From Pseudoxanthobacter soli DSM 19599 (lineage in GTDB: Bacteria > Pseudomonadota > Alphaproteobacteria > Rhizobiales > Segnochrobactraceae), in the NCBI RefSeq assembly GCF_900148505.1, contig NZ_FRXO01000003.1, positions 1-64,000 of the forward strand: DNA of 64,000 bases, read 5' to 3'. The translations under genes were made by a program, and so were the position numbers. Shown one piece after another: positions 47,628-57,225 of the stretch (position 1 is its first letter; each line of letters starts with the position of its first letter). The notes beneath the pieces are model-generated. The model saw nothing but the letters and a program-made list of their open reading frames with translations. It was not told where the DNA came from and searched no databases.

Positions 47628-48593
47628 ATGACCCGCGCCATCACCAAGCGCCTGACCATCGTGGCGGCCCTCGCCGGGCTGCTCGCCGCACCCGGCCTCG
47701 CCGCCGCGGCGGACTACAAGATCATGGCGCCCGCGGCGCCCGGCGGCGGCTGGGACCAGACCGCCCGCTCGATGCAGACCGCGATGCAGGACGAGAAGAT
47801 CGCCGGCAGCGTGCAGGTCATCAATGTGCCCGGCGCCGGCGGCACCATCGGCCTCGCCCAGTTCGCCAACCAGTCGAAGGGCGACGCGACGTCGCTGATC
47901 GTCGCCGGCTATGTGATGGTGGGCGCGATCCTCACCAACAAGTCCGCCGTGACGCTCGACGCCATCACCCCGATCGCCCGGCTCACGGGCGAATACGAGG
48001 CGCTGGTGGTGCCGGCGGCCTCGCCGATCAAGACGATGCAGGACCTCGTCGACAAGCTGAAGGCCGATCCGGGCTCCGTCTCGTGGGCCGGCGGCTCGGC
48101 GGGCGGCACGGACCATATCGCGGCGGGCCTGATCGCCAAGGCGGTCGGCGTCGACCCGACCAAGGTCAACTACATCGCGTTTTCCGGCGGCGGCGAGGCG
48201 CTGGCGGCGATCCTCGGCGGGCAGGTGACCGTCGGCATCTCCGGCTATGGCGAGTTCGAATCCCAGGTGCAGGCCGGCGCGCTCCGGCTGATCGGCGTCA
48301 CCAGTGCCGAACCGCTGCCGGGCGTCGACGCGCCGACGCTGAAGCAGGCCGGCGTCGACGTGGTGGTGCAGAACTGGCGCATGGTCGCCGCCGCCCCCGG
48401 CATCACCGACGAGCAGCGCGCCGCCATCGTCGCCGACATCGAGAAGATGGCGAAGTCCAAGACCTGGCAGGACACGCTGAAGACCAAGGGCTGGCAGGAC
48501 ACCTTCCTCGCCGGACCGGAGTTCGAGAAGCAGCTGGCGGACGATCAGGCCGCCACCGCCACCATCCTGAAGGACATCGGGCTGGTGCAATGA
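47628..48593 (+). CDS. tctC: tripartite tricarboxylate transporter substrate-binding protein
   Basis: A 321-residue periplasmic protein with a clear Sec signal ([20 protein letters not shown], then DYKIM). GGAGGAAA precedes the ATG. Motifs [19 protein letters not shown] and [13 protein letters not shown] are the Bug/TctC ligand-loop signature. It captures a carboxylate for the TctAB membrane pair. The following tctB overlaps it by 4 nt. Confidence 0.95.
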   Translation: MTRAITKRLTIVAALAGLLAAPGLAAAADYKIMAPAAPGGGWDQTARSMQTAMQDEKIAGSVQVINVPGAGGTIGLAQFANQSKGDATSLIVAGYVMVGAILTNKSAVTLDAITPIARLTGEYEALVVPAASPIKTMQDLVDKLKADPGSVSWAGGSAGGTDHIAAGLIAKAVGVDPTKVNYIAFSGGGEALAAILGGQVTVGISGYGEFESQVQAGALRLIGVTSAEPLPGVDAPTLKQAGVDVVVQNWRMVAAAPGITDEQRAAIVADIEKMAKSKTWQDTLKTKGWQDTFLAGPEFEKQLADDQAATATILKDIGLVQ

Positions 48594-49075
48594 GCGACGC
48601 CAGCAACGCACCGGCGCACCGGCCAGACTGGCCGGTGCTGGGGATCGCGGCGGCGCTCGCCGCCATCGCCGCCATCGTCCTGTGGGAGACGGCGCACATG
48701 AGCGGTGCGGGCAGCTATGCCCGCATCGGCCCGGCGGCCTTTCCCTACGCGGTCGCGGGCGGCCTCGCCGTGCTCGCGGTCCTGACCGCGGTCGCCGGCA
48801 TCCGCGGCTCCTTCCCGGCGCGGGAGCACGACGAATTCGGGCCGATGGCCTGGATCGTCGGCGGCCTCGTGGGGCAGATGCTGCTGCTCAACACCGCCGG
48901 CTTCTCGATCGCGACCGCGGTGCTGTTCGCCGGCACCACGCGCGGGTTCGGACGCGGACCGCTGTGGCTGACCTTCGCGGTCGGGTTCGGGCTGTCGCTC
49001 GTGCTTTGGCTGATCTTCGCGCGCGGCCTCCAGCTCTCGCTGCCGGCCGGCCCCATCGAACGCCTTTTCGGCTGA
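48590..49075 (+). CDS. tctB: tripartite tricarboxylate transporter small membrane subunit
   Basis: A 161-residue protein with four hydrophobic segments (near residues 15-35, 53-72, 85-115, 125-148). [20 protein letters not shown] is the conserved TctB stretch. The ATG overlaps the tctC stop (ATGA), and tctA follows after 10 nt. Confidence 0.92.
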   Translation: MSDASNAPAHRPDWPVLGIAAALAAIAAIVLWETAHMSGAGSYARIGPAAFPYAVAGGLAVLAVLTAVAGIRGSFPAREHDEFGPMAWIVGGLVGQMLLLNTAGFSIATAVLFAGTTRGFGRGPLWLTFAVGFGLSLVLWLIFARGLQLSLPAGPIERLFG

Positions 49076-49085
49076 GGCAACGCCC

Positions 49086-50603
49086 ATGGACACCTTCGGC
49101 CTGCTCTTCGACGGCATCCTGGTCGCGCTCCAGCCCGTCAACCTGCTCTACGCGCTGATCGGGGTGACGCTCGGCACCGCCGTCGGCGTGCTGCCCGGCA
49201 TCGGGCCGGCGCTGACGGTCGCGCTGCTGCTGCCCGTCACCTACAAGCTCGACCCCGCCGGCTCGCTCATCATGTTCGCGGGCATCTACTACGGTGGCAT
49301 GTATGGCGGCTCGACCACGTCGATCCTGCTCAACACGCCCGGGGAAAGCGCCTCGATCGTCACGGCGCTCGAGGGCAACAAGATGGCCCGGGCCGGACGC
49401 GGCGGCCCGGCGCTCGCCACCGCCGCCATCGGCTCGTTCGTGGCCGGGCTGATCGCCACCATCGGGCTCGCCTTCATCGCGCCCTGGGTGGTGAAGTTCG
49501 CCCTCTCGTTCGGCCCGGCGGATTACTTCGCGCTGATGGTGCTCGCCTTCATGACGGTTTCGGCCGCCTTCGGCGATTCCACCCTGCGCGGCCTGACCTC
49601 GCTCGGCCTCGGGCTGACGCTCGGGCTGATCGGCATCGACCTGCAGACGGGACAGGCGCGGCTGGCGTTCGGCGTGCCGGACCTGCTCGACGGCGTCGAG
49701 GTGACGACGCTCGCGGTCGCGCTGTTCGCCATCGGCGAGAGCCTCAGCGTCGCCGCCGCCGGCAAGCGCGCGCCGGACAAGATCGAACCGGTCAAGGGCT
49801 CGATCTGGATGAACCGCGAGGACTGGAAGCGGTCGTGGAAGCCGTGGCTGCGCGGCACGGTGATCGGCTTTCCCATCGGCGCCATGCCGGCGGGCGGAGC
49901 GGAGATCGGCACCTTCCTGTCCTATGCGACCGAACAGCGGCTGACGAAGCACCCGGAGGAGTTCGGCCACGGCGCCATCGAGGGCGTCGCGGGGCCCGAG
50001 GCGGCCAACAACGCCTCGGCGGCCGGCACGCTGGTGCCGCTGCTCACCCTCGGCCTGCCGACCACGGCGACGGCGGCGATCATGCTGGCGGGCTTCCAGC
50101 AATATGGCCTGCAGCCCGGCCCGCTCTTGTTCACGACCTCGTCGCAGCTCGTCTGGGGCCTGATCGCGAGCCTGCTGATCGCCAACCTGATGCTGCTGGT
50201 GCTGAACCTGCCGCTGATCGGGCTCTGGGTGCGGCTGCTGTCGATCCCGCGGCCGTGGCTCTATGGCGGCATCCTGGTGTTCGCGAGCCTCGGCACCATC
50301 GGCGCCAACCCATCCGTGTTCGAACTCGGCATGTTGCTGGCGTTCGGCCTGCTGGGCTTCGTTCTGCGGCGGTTCCACTATCCGATCGCGCCGGTGGTGG
50401 TCGGCCTCATCCTCGGCCCGATGGCCGAGCAGCAACTGAGGCGCGCCCTTGCCATCAGCCAGGGCGATCCGACGGTGCTCGTGACCTCGCCGATCGCGGC
50501 CGTGATCCTCGCGCTCGCGGCGGCGGCGATCATCGTGCCGCTGATCCTGCGAGCCCGTGGACGCGGGGCGGTGCTGTCGCAGCTCGCGGCCGACGAGGAC
50601 TGA
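49086..50603 (+). CDS. tctA: tripartite tricarboxylate transporter large permease subunit
   Basis: A 505-residue inner-membrane protein with about 12 hydrophobic segments. [20 protein letters not shown], then [20 protein letters not shown], and the second-half repeat [21 protein letters not shown] with [16 protein letters not shown] are TctA signatures. It forms the transport pathway with TctB. A clear intrinsic terminator follows at 50627. Confidence 0.96.
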   Translation: MDTFGLLFDGILVALQPVNLLYALIGVTLGTAVGVLPGIGPALTVALLLPVTYKLDPAGSLIMFAGIYYGGMYGGSTTSILLNTPGESASIVTALEGNKMARAGRGGPALATAAIGSFVAGLIATIGLAFIAPWVVKFALSFGPADYFALMVLAFMTVSAAFGDSTLRGLTSLGLGLTLGLIGIDLQTGQARLAFGVPDLLDGVEVTTLAVALFAIGESLSVAAAGKRAPDKIEPVKGSIWMNREDWKRSWKPWLRGTVIGFPIGAMPAGGAEIGTFLSYATEQRLTKHPEEFGHGAIEGVAGPEAANNASAAGTLVPLLTLGLPTTATAAIMLAGFQQYGLQPGPLLFTTSSQLVWGLIASLLIANLMLLVLNLPLIGLWVRLLSIPRPWLYGGILVFASLGTIGANPSVFELGMLLAFGLLGFVLRRFHYPIAPVVVGLILGPMAEQQLRRALAISQGDPTVLVTSPIAAVILALAAAAIIVPLILRARGRGAVLSQLAADED

Positions 50604-50626
50604 TCCGATCGGCGTTTCACCGCCAC

Positions 50627-50661
50627 GGCCCGCCGCCTCCCCGGGCGGGCGGGCCTTTTTT
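50627..50661 (+). terminator. intrinsic terminator after tctCBA
   Basis: GGCCCGCC (50627-50634), a 13-nt loop region, GGCGGGCC (50648-50655), then TTTTTT (50656-50661): an 8-bp GC stem with a six-T tail, 24 nt after the tctA stop. Confidence 0.9.
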
Positions 50662-50750
50662 CATGCGGGATCACAGGCCGGATGAAATCGGCCGCCGGGG
50701 ATGCGCTCGGCGGTTTGCATCGCCGGCATTCGGTGGCAGCTTCGCGGGCT

Positions 50751-50867
50751 TAGAGAGTGCTTTCCGATCGGATGGAATCATCCGATCGACACGAAATCAC
50801 TCCAGATTCAAAAGCTTGAGCATATCCTGGTCGTTCAGATCGGTTCGATTTGAACGGGACATGCTCA
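50751..50867 (-). repeat. dispersed intergenic repeat, copy C
   Basis: A 117-nt copy in the same orientation as copy B, from TAGAGAGTGCTTTCC to GGACATGCTCA. Internal palindromes GATCGGATGGAATCATCCGATC and GTTCAGATCGG...GATTTGAAC. Unlike A, B and E, its outer ends have decayed. It ends 24 nt before the ybaK-like ATG, so it lies in that gene's leader. Confidence 0.88.
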
Positions 50868-50890
50868 GGGAAACCTGCGAGCGTGCCCCC

Positions 50891-51367
50891 ATGAGCCTCG
50901 AATCGGTCCGCGCCTTCCTCGCCGAGAAGGCCCCCGACATCGCCGTGATCGTCACGGAAGCCTCCAGCGCCACCGTCGCCGACGCGGCCGCCGCCCACGG
51001 CGTCGAATCGGCGCAGATCGCCAAGACGCTGTCGCTCAGAGTCGGCGACCGGGTGGTGCTGGTGGTCGCGCGCGGCGACGCCCGCCTCGACAACAGGAAG
51101 GTGAAGGCGGCCTTCGGCGCCAAGCCAAGGATGCTCGACGCCGAGGAGGTGGCGGCGCTGACCGGCCATCCGGTCGGAGGGGTGTGCCCGTTCGGGCTCG
51201 CGACGCCGCTCGACATCTATTGCGACGTCTCGCTCAAGGCGTTCGACGAGGTGGTGCCCGCCGCCGGCTCCACCAACAGCGCGCTCAGGATCGCCCCGGC
51301 GCGGATGGCGGAGATCACCGGCGCGGCGTGGATCGACGTCTGCAGGCTCGCCGGCGATCCCGCCTGA
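50891..51367 (+). CDS. YbaK/EbsC-family aminoacyl-tRNA deacylase-like protein
   Basis: A 158-residue INS-superfamily protein. ATG at 50891 was chosen because the longer reading would translate repeat copy C. Motifs SAQIAKTLSLRVGDRVVLVVARGD, the Lys-containing DNRKVKAAFGAKPRML and VGGVCPFGLATPLDIYCDVSL fit the family. It resembles ProX/YbaK stand-alone editing proteins more than the 43283 gene does YbaK proper; tRNA specificity is unknown. Confidence 0.9.
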   Translation: MSLESVRAFLAEKAPDIAVIVTEASSATVADAAAAHGVESAQIAKTLSLRVGDRVVLVVARGDARLDNRKVKAAFGAKPRMLDAEEVAALTGHPVGGVCPFGLATPLDIYCDVSLKAFDEVVPAAGSTNSALRIAPARMAEITGAAWIDVCRLAGDPA

Positions 51368-51422
51368 ACGCGGGCAGCGCCAGCCCCGTCTCAGGCTGGC
51401 GCCATCTCAACCTCACACCGTC

Positions 51423-52400
51423 TCAATTGACGACGTTGCGCTTCTCGCCGCGCTGGAAGGCGTCGATGATGTCGACGAGCTGGTCGGCGAGGCTCTGGAT
51501 CGCCTCGCGGCTCGCCCATGCCACATGCGGGGTGAGGATGAAGTTCGGCAGGTCGAGCAGCCCCATCAGCGGGTGGTCGGCCGGCGGCGGCTCCGCGGTC
51601 GCGACGTCGAAGCCCGCGCCGCCGATCTGGCCGGAGCGCAGCGCCTCGCCGAGGGCGACCTCGTCGACGAGCCCGCCGCGCCCGGTGTTGATGAGGAGCG
51701 GCCGGCGCTCCATCAGCGCGAATTCGGCCGCGCCGATCATGTTGCGCGTCGCCGGGCGCAGCGGCGCGTGCAGGGTGATGATGTCGCTCGTCCGCAGCAG
51801 GTCCTCGAACGGGGTGTAGAGCGAACCCATGCCGGTGCGGCCCTTGTGGGCGGCGAACAGCACCTTCATGCCGAGCGCCTCGCCGACGCGGGCGACCGAG
51901 CGGCCGAGCGAACCGTCGCCGATGATGCCGAGGGTGGAGCCGGCGAGATCGCGGATCGGATAGTCGAAGAAGCAGAACTGGCCGGCTTCCTGCCAGCGGC
52001 CGCGCCGAACCGCCTCCAGATAGGCGGTGATCGAGCGGCGCAGTGCGAAGATCAGCGCGAAGGTGTGCTCCGGCACGGTGTGAACGGCGTAGCCGCGAAT
52101 GTTGGAAACCGTGATGCCGCGTGCGGTGCAGGCGGCGAGGTCGATCACGTCGGTGCCGGTGGCGGCGACCGCGATCAGCTTCAGCCGGGCGGCACCTTCG
52201 AGCGCATCGGCACGCACGGGCACCTTGTTGGTGACCACGATGTCGGCATCGGCGATGCGCGCCGCCACCTCGTCGCGGGCGGTGCGCTGGTAGACGACGA
52301 GCTCATGCGGGAAGGCCTGCGGCCGCAGGACCGTTTCCGGCGAGATGGTCTCGCGGTCGAGCATGACGACGCGGAGCGGGCGGGCGGCGGTCTCGGTCAT
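51423..52400 (-). CDS. D-isomer-specific 2-hydroxyacid dehydrogenase
   Basis: A 325-residue NAD(P)-dependent dehydrogenase. GAGG lies 6 nt before the ATG at 52398-52400, favoured over 52415. Nucleotide-binding GIIGDGSLGRSVAR (GxGxxG), catalytic Arg region LLINTGRGGLVDE and catalytic His in ILTPHVAWASREA are present. After the Rossmann loop the sequence lacks the usual Asp (KVLFAAHKGR), which may allow NADPH; that is inference. Glycerate or hydroxypyruvate are plausible substrates. Confidence 0.92.
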   Translation of the reverse strand: MTETAARPLRVVMLDRETISPETVLRPQAFPHELVVYQRTARDEVAARIADADIVVTNKVPVRADALEGAARLKLIAVAATGTDVIDLAACTARGITVSNIRGYAVHTVPEHTFALIFALRRSITAYLEAVRRGRWQEAGQFCFFDYPIRDLAGSTLGIIGDGSLGRSVARVGEALGMKVLFAAHKGRTGMGSLYTPFEDLLRTSDIITLHAPLRPATRNMIGAAEFALMERRPLLINTGRGGLVDEVALGEALRSGQIGGAGFDVATAEPPPADHPLMGLLDLPNFILTPHVAWASREAIQSLADQLVDIIDAFQRGEKRNVVN

Positions 52401-52527
52401 AGCGGCCTCGATCATGGCGGTCTTGGTTATGGCGGCCCCTTCGGCATGGGGCCGGACGGCGGCGGGGTTCCGCCGTTCTAGACCATATCCCGCCCGGACC
52501 GAAGCGACCTGATCGCCGGGACCGGCC

Positions 52528-53886
52528 TCAGCTTTCGCGGAACGCCCGCTCGATCTGGTCGTGCAACGGCTTGATCAGATAGGACAGCACGGTGCGGTCG
52601 TCGGTGCGGATGAACACCTCGACCGGCATGCCCGCGACGAGCTTGAGGTCGCCGAGCTTCTTGAGCTGGTCGGGCGGGATCGAGATGCGGACCGAGAAAT
52701 AGGCGCTGCCGTTCTTCGGATTCTCGATGAGATCGGGGGAGACGCGCTCCACGCGGCCCTCGATTTCCGGCGTGGTGCGCATGTTGAACGCGGTGAAGCG
52801 CAGGTTGGCCGGCAGGCCGCCGCGAATCTGGTCGATGTCCTGGGGCGCGATCTTGGCATCGACGCTGAGCGCGTCGGAGGTCGGCACGATCAGCATCATC
52901 TGCTCGCCCGCCCCGACCACGCCGCCGACGGTGTGGACGGAGAGCTCGTGGACGATGCCGTCCTGGGGCGCGCGGATGTCGATTCGCGACAGTTCGTCCT
53001 TCGCCGCGATGCGCTGCTCGACGAGCTTGCTGATTTCGGAGCGCACGTCCGACAGCTCCTTGGCGACGTCCGAGCGCATGTCCTGGTCGACCTGGATGGT
53101 CTGGAGGTTGATCTCGGCGATCTTGCCCTTGGCGGTGGCGATGGAGGCGATTAGGTCGCCGCGCTCGCCCTGGATCCGGGCCTGATCGCGCTGCAGCGAC
53201 ACCACGCGGGTGAACTGGACCAGCCGCTGCTTCCACAGCGACTGCACGCCTTCCAGTTCCTGGCTGATCAGATCGAGTTCGCGGTCCTTGGCCTCACTCT
53301 GCTCCTCGAGGCCGACGATCTGCTGCTCGAGCTGGGCGACGCGCTCGGCGAGCTGCGCCTTCTGGCCTTCGCGGGCGGAGCGTCGCAGCTCGAACAGCTT
53401 GGTTTCGGAGGCGATCAGCCGCGCGACCTCGGGCTCGTTCGCCCGGCTGGTGAGGCTTTCGGGGAAGGTGATGGTGTCCGCGCCCTCGCGCTCCGCCTCG
53501 AGCCGGGCCTGCCGGGCCAGCATCTCGTCCAGATTCTTGCTGACGAGGGCGAGCTGCGCCTTCGCCTTGGTGTCGTCGAGGCGCACGATCACCTCGCCGG
53601 CGGTGACGTGATCGCCGTCGTCGACATTGAGCGCCGCCACGACGCCGCCGGTCGGGTGCTGCACCTTCTTGACGTTGGAGTTCACCACCAGCACGCCCTC
53701 GGCGATGATGGCGCCTGAGATTTCCGTCGCCGTCGCCCACCCGCCGACGCCGAACACCAGCAGCACCATCAGCACGCCGCCGATGACGCCGTGGCGGCGC
53801 AGAGAACGGCGGGCCGGGCTCGCGCCGGGGGCCGGATTGCCGCCGCGGGCCGGATTGCCGGATGTCGCCTTGCCTGATCTCGCCAT
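52528..53886 (-). CDS. prsE: type I secretion membrane fusion protein, HlyD/PrsE family
   Basis: A 452-residue periplasmic adaptor with one N-terminal transmembrane helix (VIGGVLMVLLVFGVGGWATA, ~34-53). The barrel-sandwich halves are KKVQHPTGGVVAALNVDDGD (~73-92) and IDIRAPQDGIVHELSVHTVG; between them ~200 residues of coiled coil form the hairpin reaching the outer-membrane channel. The C-terminal LKLVAGMPVEVFIRT closes the beta domain. It follows the ABC gene by 3 nt on the same strand. The outer-membrane TolC-like partner is not in the window. Confidence 0.94.
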   Translation of the reverse strand: MARSGKATSGNPARGGNPAPGASPARRSLRRHGVIGGVLMVLLVFGVGGWATATEISGAIIAEGVLVVNSNVKKVQHPTGGVVAALNVDDGDHVTAGEVIVRLDDTKAKAQLALVSKNLDEMLARQARLEAEREGADTITFPESLTSRANEPEVARLIASETKLFELRRSAREGQKAQLAERVAQLEQQIVGLEEQSEAKDRELDLISQELEGVQSLWKQRLVQFTRVVSLQRDQARIQGERGDLIASIATAKGKIAEINLQTIQVDQDMRSDVAKELSDVRSEISKLVEQRIAAKDELSRIDIRAPQDGIVHELSVHTVGGVVGAGEQMMLIVPTSDALSVDAKIAPQDIDQIRGGLPANLRFTAFNMRTTPEIEGRVERVSPDLIENPKNGSAYFSVRISIPPDQLKKLGDLKLVAGMPVEVFIRTDDRTVLSYLIKPLHDQIERAFRES

Positions 53887-53889
53887 GGC

Positions 53890-55836
53890 TCAGCCCTCCT
53901 TCTTCGGCTCGGACACGACCTGGAAGATCGCCGGGGAGGCTGCGCCCGCGGTCGCCGTGATGCTTCCCGACATCCCCGCCGACATTCCAGCCGACATGCC
54001 ACCGGACATACCACCGGTCATGCCGCCCGCAACACCGCCCTGGGCGGGACGGACAGCGGCGGCGCCGGCGGGCGCCGGGCGCTGCGGCATCGGATGCGGG
54101 GGCGGCGCCGGGCGGATGCCGGCGCGCAGCTTGGCCAGCACCTCGTCGCGGGGGCCGAAGATCTGCTGCCGGCCTTCGGACAGCACCAGCATGTGGTCGA
54201 CCTCGGACAGCGCGCTCGGTCGGTGGGCACCGATCACCACGATGCCGCCGCGCGCGCGCACCGAGGCGATGGCGCGCACCAGCGCTTCCTCGCCGGCGCT
54301 GTCGAGGTGGGCGTTCGGCTCGTCCAGCACCACGAGGAAGGGATCGCGATAGAGCGCGCGGGCGAGCCCGACGCGCTGGCGCTGGCCGCCGGACAGCGCC
54401 TCGCCGCCTTCGCCGACCGGGGTGTCGTAGCCCTGGGGCAGGCGCACGATGAGATCGTGGACCCCGGCCGCCTTGGCGGCGGCGACCACGGCCTCGGCAT
54501 CCGGGGTCTCGTCGAAGCGGGCGATGTTCTCCGCCACCGTGCCGTCGAACAGCACCACGTCCTGAGGCAGGTAGCCGACATGGCGGCCGAGGGAATCGGG
54601 CGACCACTGGTCGAGGGCGGCGCCGTCGATGCGGACCTTGCCGGCGACCGGACGCCAGATGCCGACAAGGGCGCGCGCCAGCGTCGACTTGCCCGATCCG
54701 CTCGGCCCGATCACGCCGAGGCCGGAGCCGGCCTTGAGGCCGAACGCGATCTCGTGCAGCACGATGGCGCGGCCGCCGGTCGGGACGACCGAAATGCCTT
54801 CGACGGCGAGCGAGGCCTGCGGCGCCGGCAGGGCGAGCGGCTCCTCGCGCTCCGGGAAGGCGGCCAGCAGATCGTTGAGACGCCGCCACGACAGGCGCGC
54901 AGCCTGGAAGTTCTTCCAGTTCGCCACCGCGAGTTCCACGGGCGCGAGCGAGCGCGCCGACAGGATCGAGCTCGCGATGATGATGCCGGCCGTGGCGTCC
55001 TGGCGGATGACGAGGAAGGCGCCGACGGCGAGCACGCCGGACTGCACCATCATCCGCATTACCTTGGAGAACGAGCCGAAGCCGCCGGAGACGTCGGACG
55101 CCTTCTGGTGGGAGCGCATGTAGTCCGCGTTGATCCGGCTCCACAGCCGCTCGATGCGCCCGCCCATGCCGAGCGCGTGGACGGTTTCGGCATTGCGGCG
55201 GGCGGCCTCGGCGAGGCTGGCGCGGCGGCCGGCGAAGCGCACGGCATCGCGCATCGGCGTGCGCGTCATCACCTCGGTCAGGATGGTGGTGACGATGAGG
55301 ATGAGCGCGCCGACCAGCGCGGCGATGCCGATCAGGGGATGGAACAGGAAGCAGATGCCGACATAGAGCGGCATCCACGGCAGGTCGAACAGCGCCACCG
55401 GACCGCCGGAGGAGATGAAGGAGCGGATCTGGTCGGCGTCGCGGAGCGCCGCCCCGGCCTCGCTTCCCTTGGCGACGAGCGGCGCGCGCATCATCGCCTG
55501 GAACATCGGGCCGGAGACGCTCTCGTCGAACACCCCGCCGATCCGCACCAGCATCCGCCCGCGGATGAGGTCGAGCACGCCCTGGAACGCGAACAGCATC
55601 GCCGCGAGCAGGCCGAGGCCGACGAGGGTCGGCACGCTGCGGCTCGGCAGCACCCGGTCGTAGACCTCCAGCATGAAGAACGAGCCGGTGAGGTAGAGGA
55701 CGTTGATGACGCCGCTGAGGAGCGCGATGGAGACGAGCGCCGAGCGGCACGCCGTGAGCACCCTGCGCACCAGCGTTCCAACGGACCCGCCCTTCTGCGG
55801 GCCGGCAGGCGGCCGCCTCGACATGGAAAAGCTCAT
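53890..55836 (-). CDS. prsD: type I secretion ABC exporter, permease/ATPase (PrsD/PrtD family)
   Basis: A 648-residue exporter. Several in-frame ATGs exist; 55834-55836 (GGGGGG 6 nt upstream) is favoured, and longer readings run into repeat copy D. Residues ~20-310 hold six transmembrane segments. The ATPase has Walker A GPSGSGKSTLARALVG (~375), signature [15 protein letters not shown] (~482), Walker B FLVVLDEPNAHLD and VVIGAHRPS. No peptidase C39 domain, so substrates carry C-terminal signals. The last ~85 residues are an unusual Pro/Ala tail with GMSGG/GMSAG repeats (~602-622). Operon with prsE; no RTX-type substrate gene is adjacent. Confidence 0.93.
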   Translation of the reverse strand: MSFSMSRRPPAGPQKGGSVGTLVRRVLTACRSALVSIALLSGVINVLYLTGSFFMLEVYDRVLPSRSVPTLVGLGLLAAMLFAFQGVLDLIRGRMLVRIGGVFDESVSGPMFQAMMRAPLVAKGSEAGAALRDADQIRSFISSGGPVALFDLPWMPLYVGICFLFHPLIGIAALVGALILIVTTILTEVMTRTPMRDAVRFAGRRASLAEAARRNAETVHALGMGGRIERLWSRINADYMRSHQKASDVSGGFGSFSKVMRMMVQSGVLAVGAFLVIRQDATAGIIIASSILSARSLAPVELAVANWKNFQAARLSWRRLNDLLAAFPEREEPLALPAPQASLAVEGISVVPTGGRAIVLHEIAFGLKAGSGLGVIGPSGSGKSTLARALVGIWRPVAGKVRIDGAALDQWSPDSLGRHVGYLPQDVVLFDGTVAENIARFDETPDAEAVVAAAKAAGVHDLIVRLPQGYDTPVGEGGEALSGGQRQRVGLARALYRDPFLVVLDEPNAHLDSAGEEALVRAIASVRARGGIVVIGAHRPSALSEVDHMLVLSEGRQQIFGPRDEVLAKLRAGIRPAPPPHPMPQRPAPAGAAAVRPAQGGVAGGMTGGMSGGMSAGMSAGMSGSITATAGAASPAIFQVVSEPKKEG

Positions 55837-56089
55837 CGACATCCCCCCGGCGATATCCCGTCCGGATCGAGGCGAGCCGGACGGCAAGGATACGCTCAAG
55901 CGCCTGAATCTGGAGCACTTCCTTGTCGATCAGATGATGGCATCCGCTCGCAAGACACTCCAGGGACAGGAATGCCGGCCCCCCGCCGGGCATACCGCCG
56001 GCGGGATCATGCCCCGCGGATATGGCTTTCGGGAAGACATATTCACGCCCGCGCAACGGCGGGCGGCGGCCGAATCGCCGCACCGGCAC
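55837..56089. other. upstream region of the type I secretion operon
   Basis: No gene; it holds degenerate repeat copy D (55852-55963) and leads into copy E. Promoter not recognised. Confidence 0.5.
55852..55963 (+). repeat. dispersed intergenic repeat, copy D (degenerate)
   Basis: Forward-oriented relative to copy A: GATATCCCGTCCGGATCGAG, GCAAGGATACGCTCAAGCGC, TGAATCTGGAGCACTTCCTTGTCGATCAGATGATG and CAAGACACTCCA follow the family order. The TAGAGC/GCTCTA ends are lost. It sits directly upstream of prsD and only 126 nt from intact copy E. Confidence 0.72.
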
Positions 56090-56205
56090 TAGAGCATATC
56101 CCGTTCAGATCGAACCGTTCTGAACGACGAGGATATGCTCAACCCTTTGAATCTGGCGCGAATTCTTGTCGATCTGACGATTCCGTCAGATCGGAAAGCG
56201 CTCTA
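56090..56205 (+). repeat. dispersed intergenic repeat, copy E
   Basis: A 116-nt intact copy: TAGAGCATATCCCG at the start, GGAAAGCGCTCTA at the end, with the inner palindromes GTTCAGATCG-AACC-GTTCTGAAC and GATCTGACG-ATTC-CGTCAGATC. It lies 15 nt past the phosphatase stop. Confidence 0.92.
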
Positions 56206-56219
56206 AGAGACCGCGCGGC

Positions 56220-56996
56220 TCAGACGGCCGGCGTCAGAAGGCGTGCGTCGCCCTCTTCGAGCCGCAGGCATGTCAGCCGGCCGCTCTGGTAGGCGCGGGT
56301 GTCGATATTGATGCGGTTGTGCAGAAACTCGGCCCGGCCCTGGGGGGTGTGGCCGTGGACGATCATCTTCTCGAACCGTTCGTCGGAATTGAGGAACGGC
56401 TCGCGGATCCAGATCAGGTCTTCCTCGGCCTGCAGGTGGAGCGGGATGCCGGGCCGGACGCCAGCGTGACAGAAGAAATAGTCGCCGATGACGTGAAAAT
56501 GGGGAAGGCTGCTGAGGAAGGCGACATGGGAGGCCGGCACGCAGAGCGCGAAGGCGTCGCGGATCTGGCTGTAATCGCTGTCGCGGGTCACGAGCCGCGC
56601 GTCCATGCCGTAGGAGGCGATGGTCTCGATCGCCCCGAACGAGCCCCACTGGTCGAGCACGTCCGGATCGGACAGGAAATCGAGCATCACCTGCTCGTGG
56701 TTGCCCCTGAGAGGGACGATCTCGGTCGGGAACTGTCTCCGGCTGAGCGTTTCGATCACCTGCGCCGAGGCCGGGCCGCGATCCACATAATCGCCGAGCA
56801 GAACCGTGGTCGCCTTGAGGTCGGGCGAGGCGGCGACATCGGCGGCGATGAGGTCCGCGACCTCGGCCAGAAGGTCGGCCCGGCCGTGGATGTCGCCGAT
56901 GGCGTAGACGACCTCGCCGGGCGGCACATGCGCGGACGGAGCGGGCACGGCATCGGCAGACTTCCGCTTCAGCAGACGGAAAACGTTCCTGATCAT
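56220..56996 (-). CDS. metallophosphoesterase, serine/threonine protein phosphatase type
   Basis: A 258-residue calcineurin-like phosphatase. Metal-binding motifs are in order: YAIGDIHGRADLL (~residues 32-44), LLGDYVDRGP (~66-75), PLRGNHEQVM (~95-104), a His in FFCHAGVRP and MIVHGHTPQG. This fits PP1-like bacterial phosphatases (PrpA/ApaH-like) that act on phosphoproteins or diadenosine polyphosphates; the choice cannot be made here. A perfect hairpin lies 185 nt upstream. Confidence 0.93.
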   Translation of the reverse strand: MIRNVFRLLKRKSADAVPAPSAHVPPGEVVYAIGDIHGRADLLAEVADLIAADVAASPDLKATTVLLGDYVDRGPASAQVIETLSRRQFPTEIVPLRGNHEQVMLDFLSDPDVLDQWGSFGAIETIASYGMDARLVTRDSDYSQIRDAFALCVPASHVAFLSSLPHFHVIGDYFFCHAGVRPGIPLHLQAEEDLIWIREPFLNSDERFEKMIVHGHTPQGRAEFLHNRINIDTRAYQSGRLTCLRLEEGDARLLTPAV

Positions 56997-57180
56997 GTTC
57001 CGTTACGCAATGCGCTTCCCAGCACTCTCACCCGCGGCCGGCCGCTCCCGGCAGCCTTCGTGCCCGCAGCCCGGACGTCCGGCCGTGCTGGCGGAAAAAC
57101 GAACACGCATTATCGCCGCTATCCCGATTGCGCAAACGCGGACATAGACGGATCCGGGGGGTCGCCGCGCGGCAGAATCT

Positions 57181-57208
57181 CTATCGATCACGAAAATGTG
57201 ATCGATAG
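57181..57208. promoter_or_regulatory. perfect 11-bp inverted repeat upstream of the phosphatase gene
   Basis: CTATCGATCAC, loop GAAAAT, GTGATCGATAG. No T-run on either side, so not an ordinary terminator. It lies between the typA terminator and the phosphatase start, where an operator or a leader hairpin would be expected. Confidence 0.6.
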
Positions 57209-57225
57209 CGCCGGCATGAGCCCTA

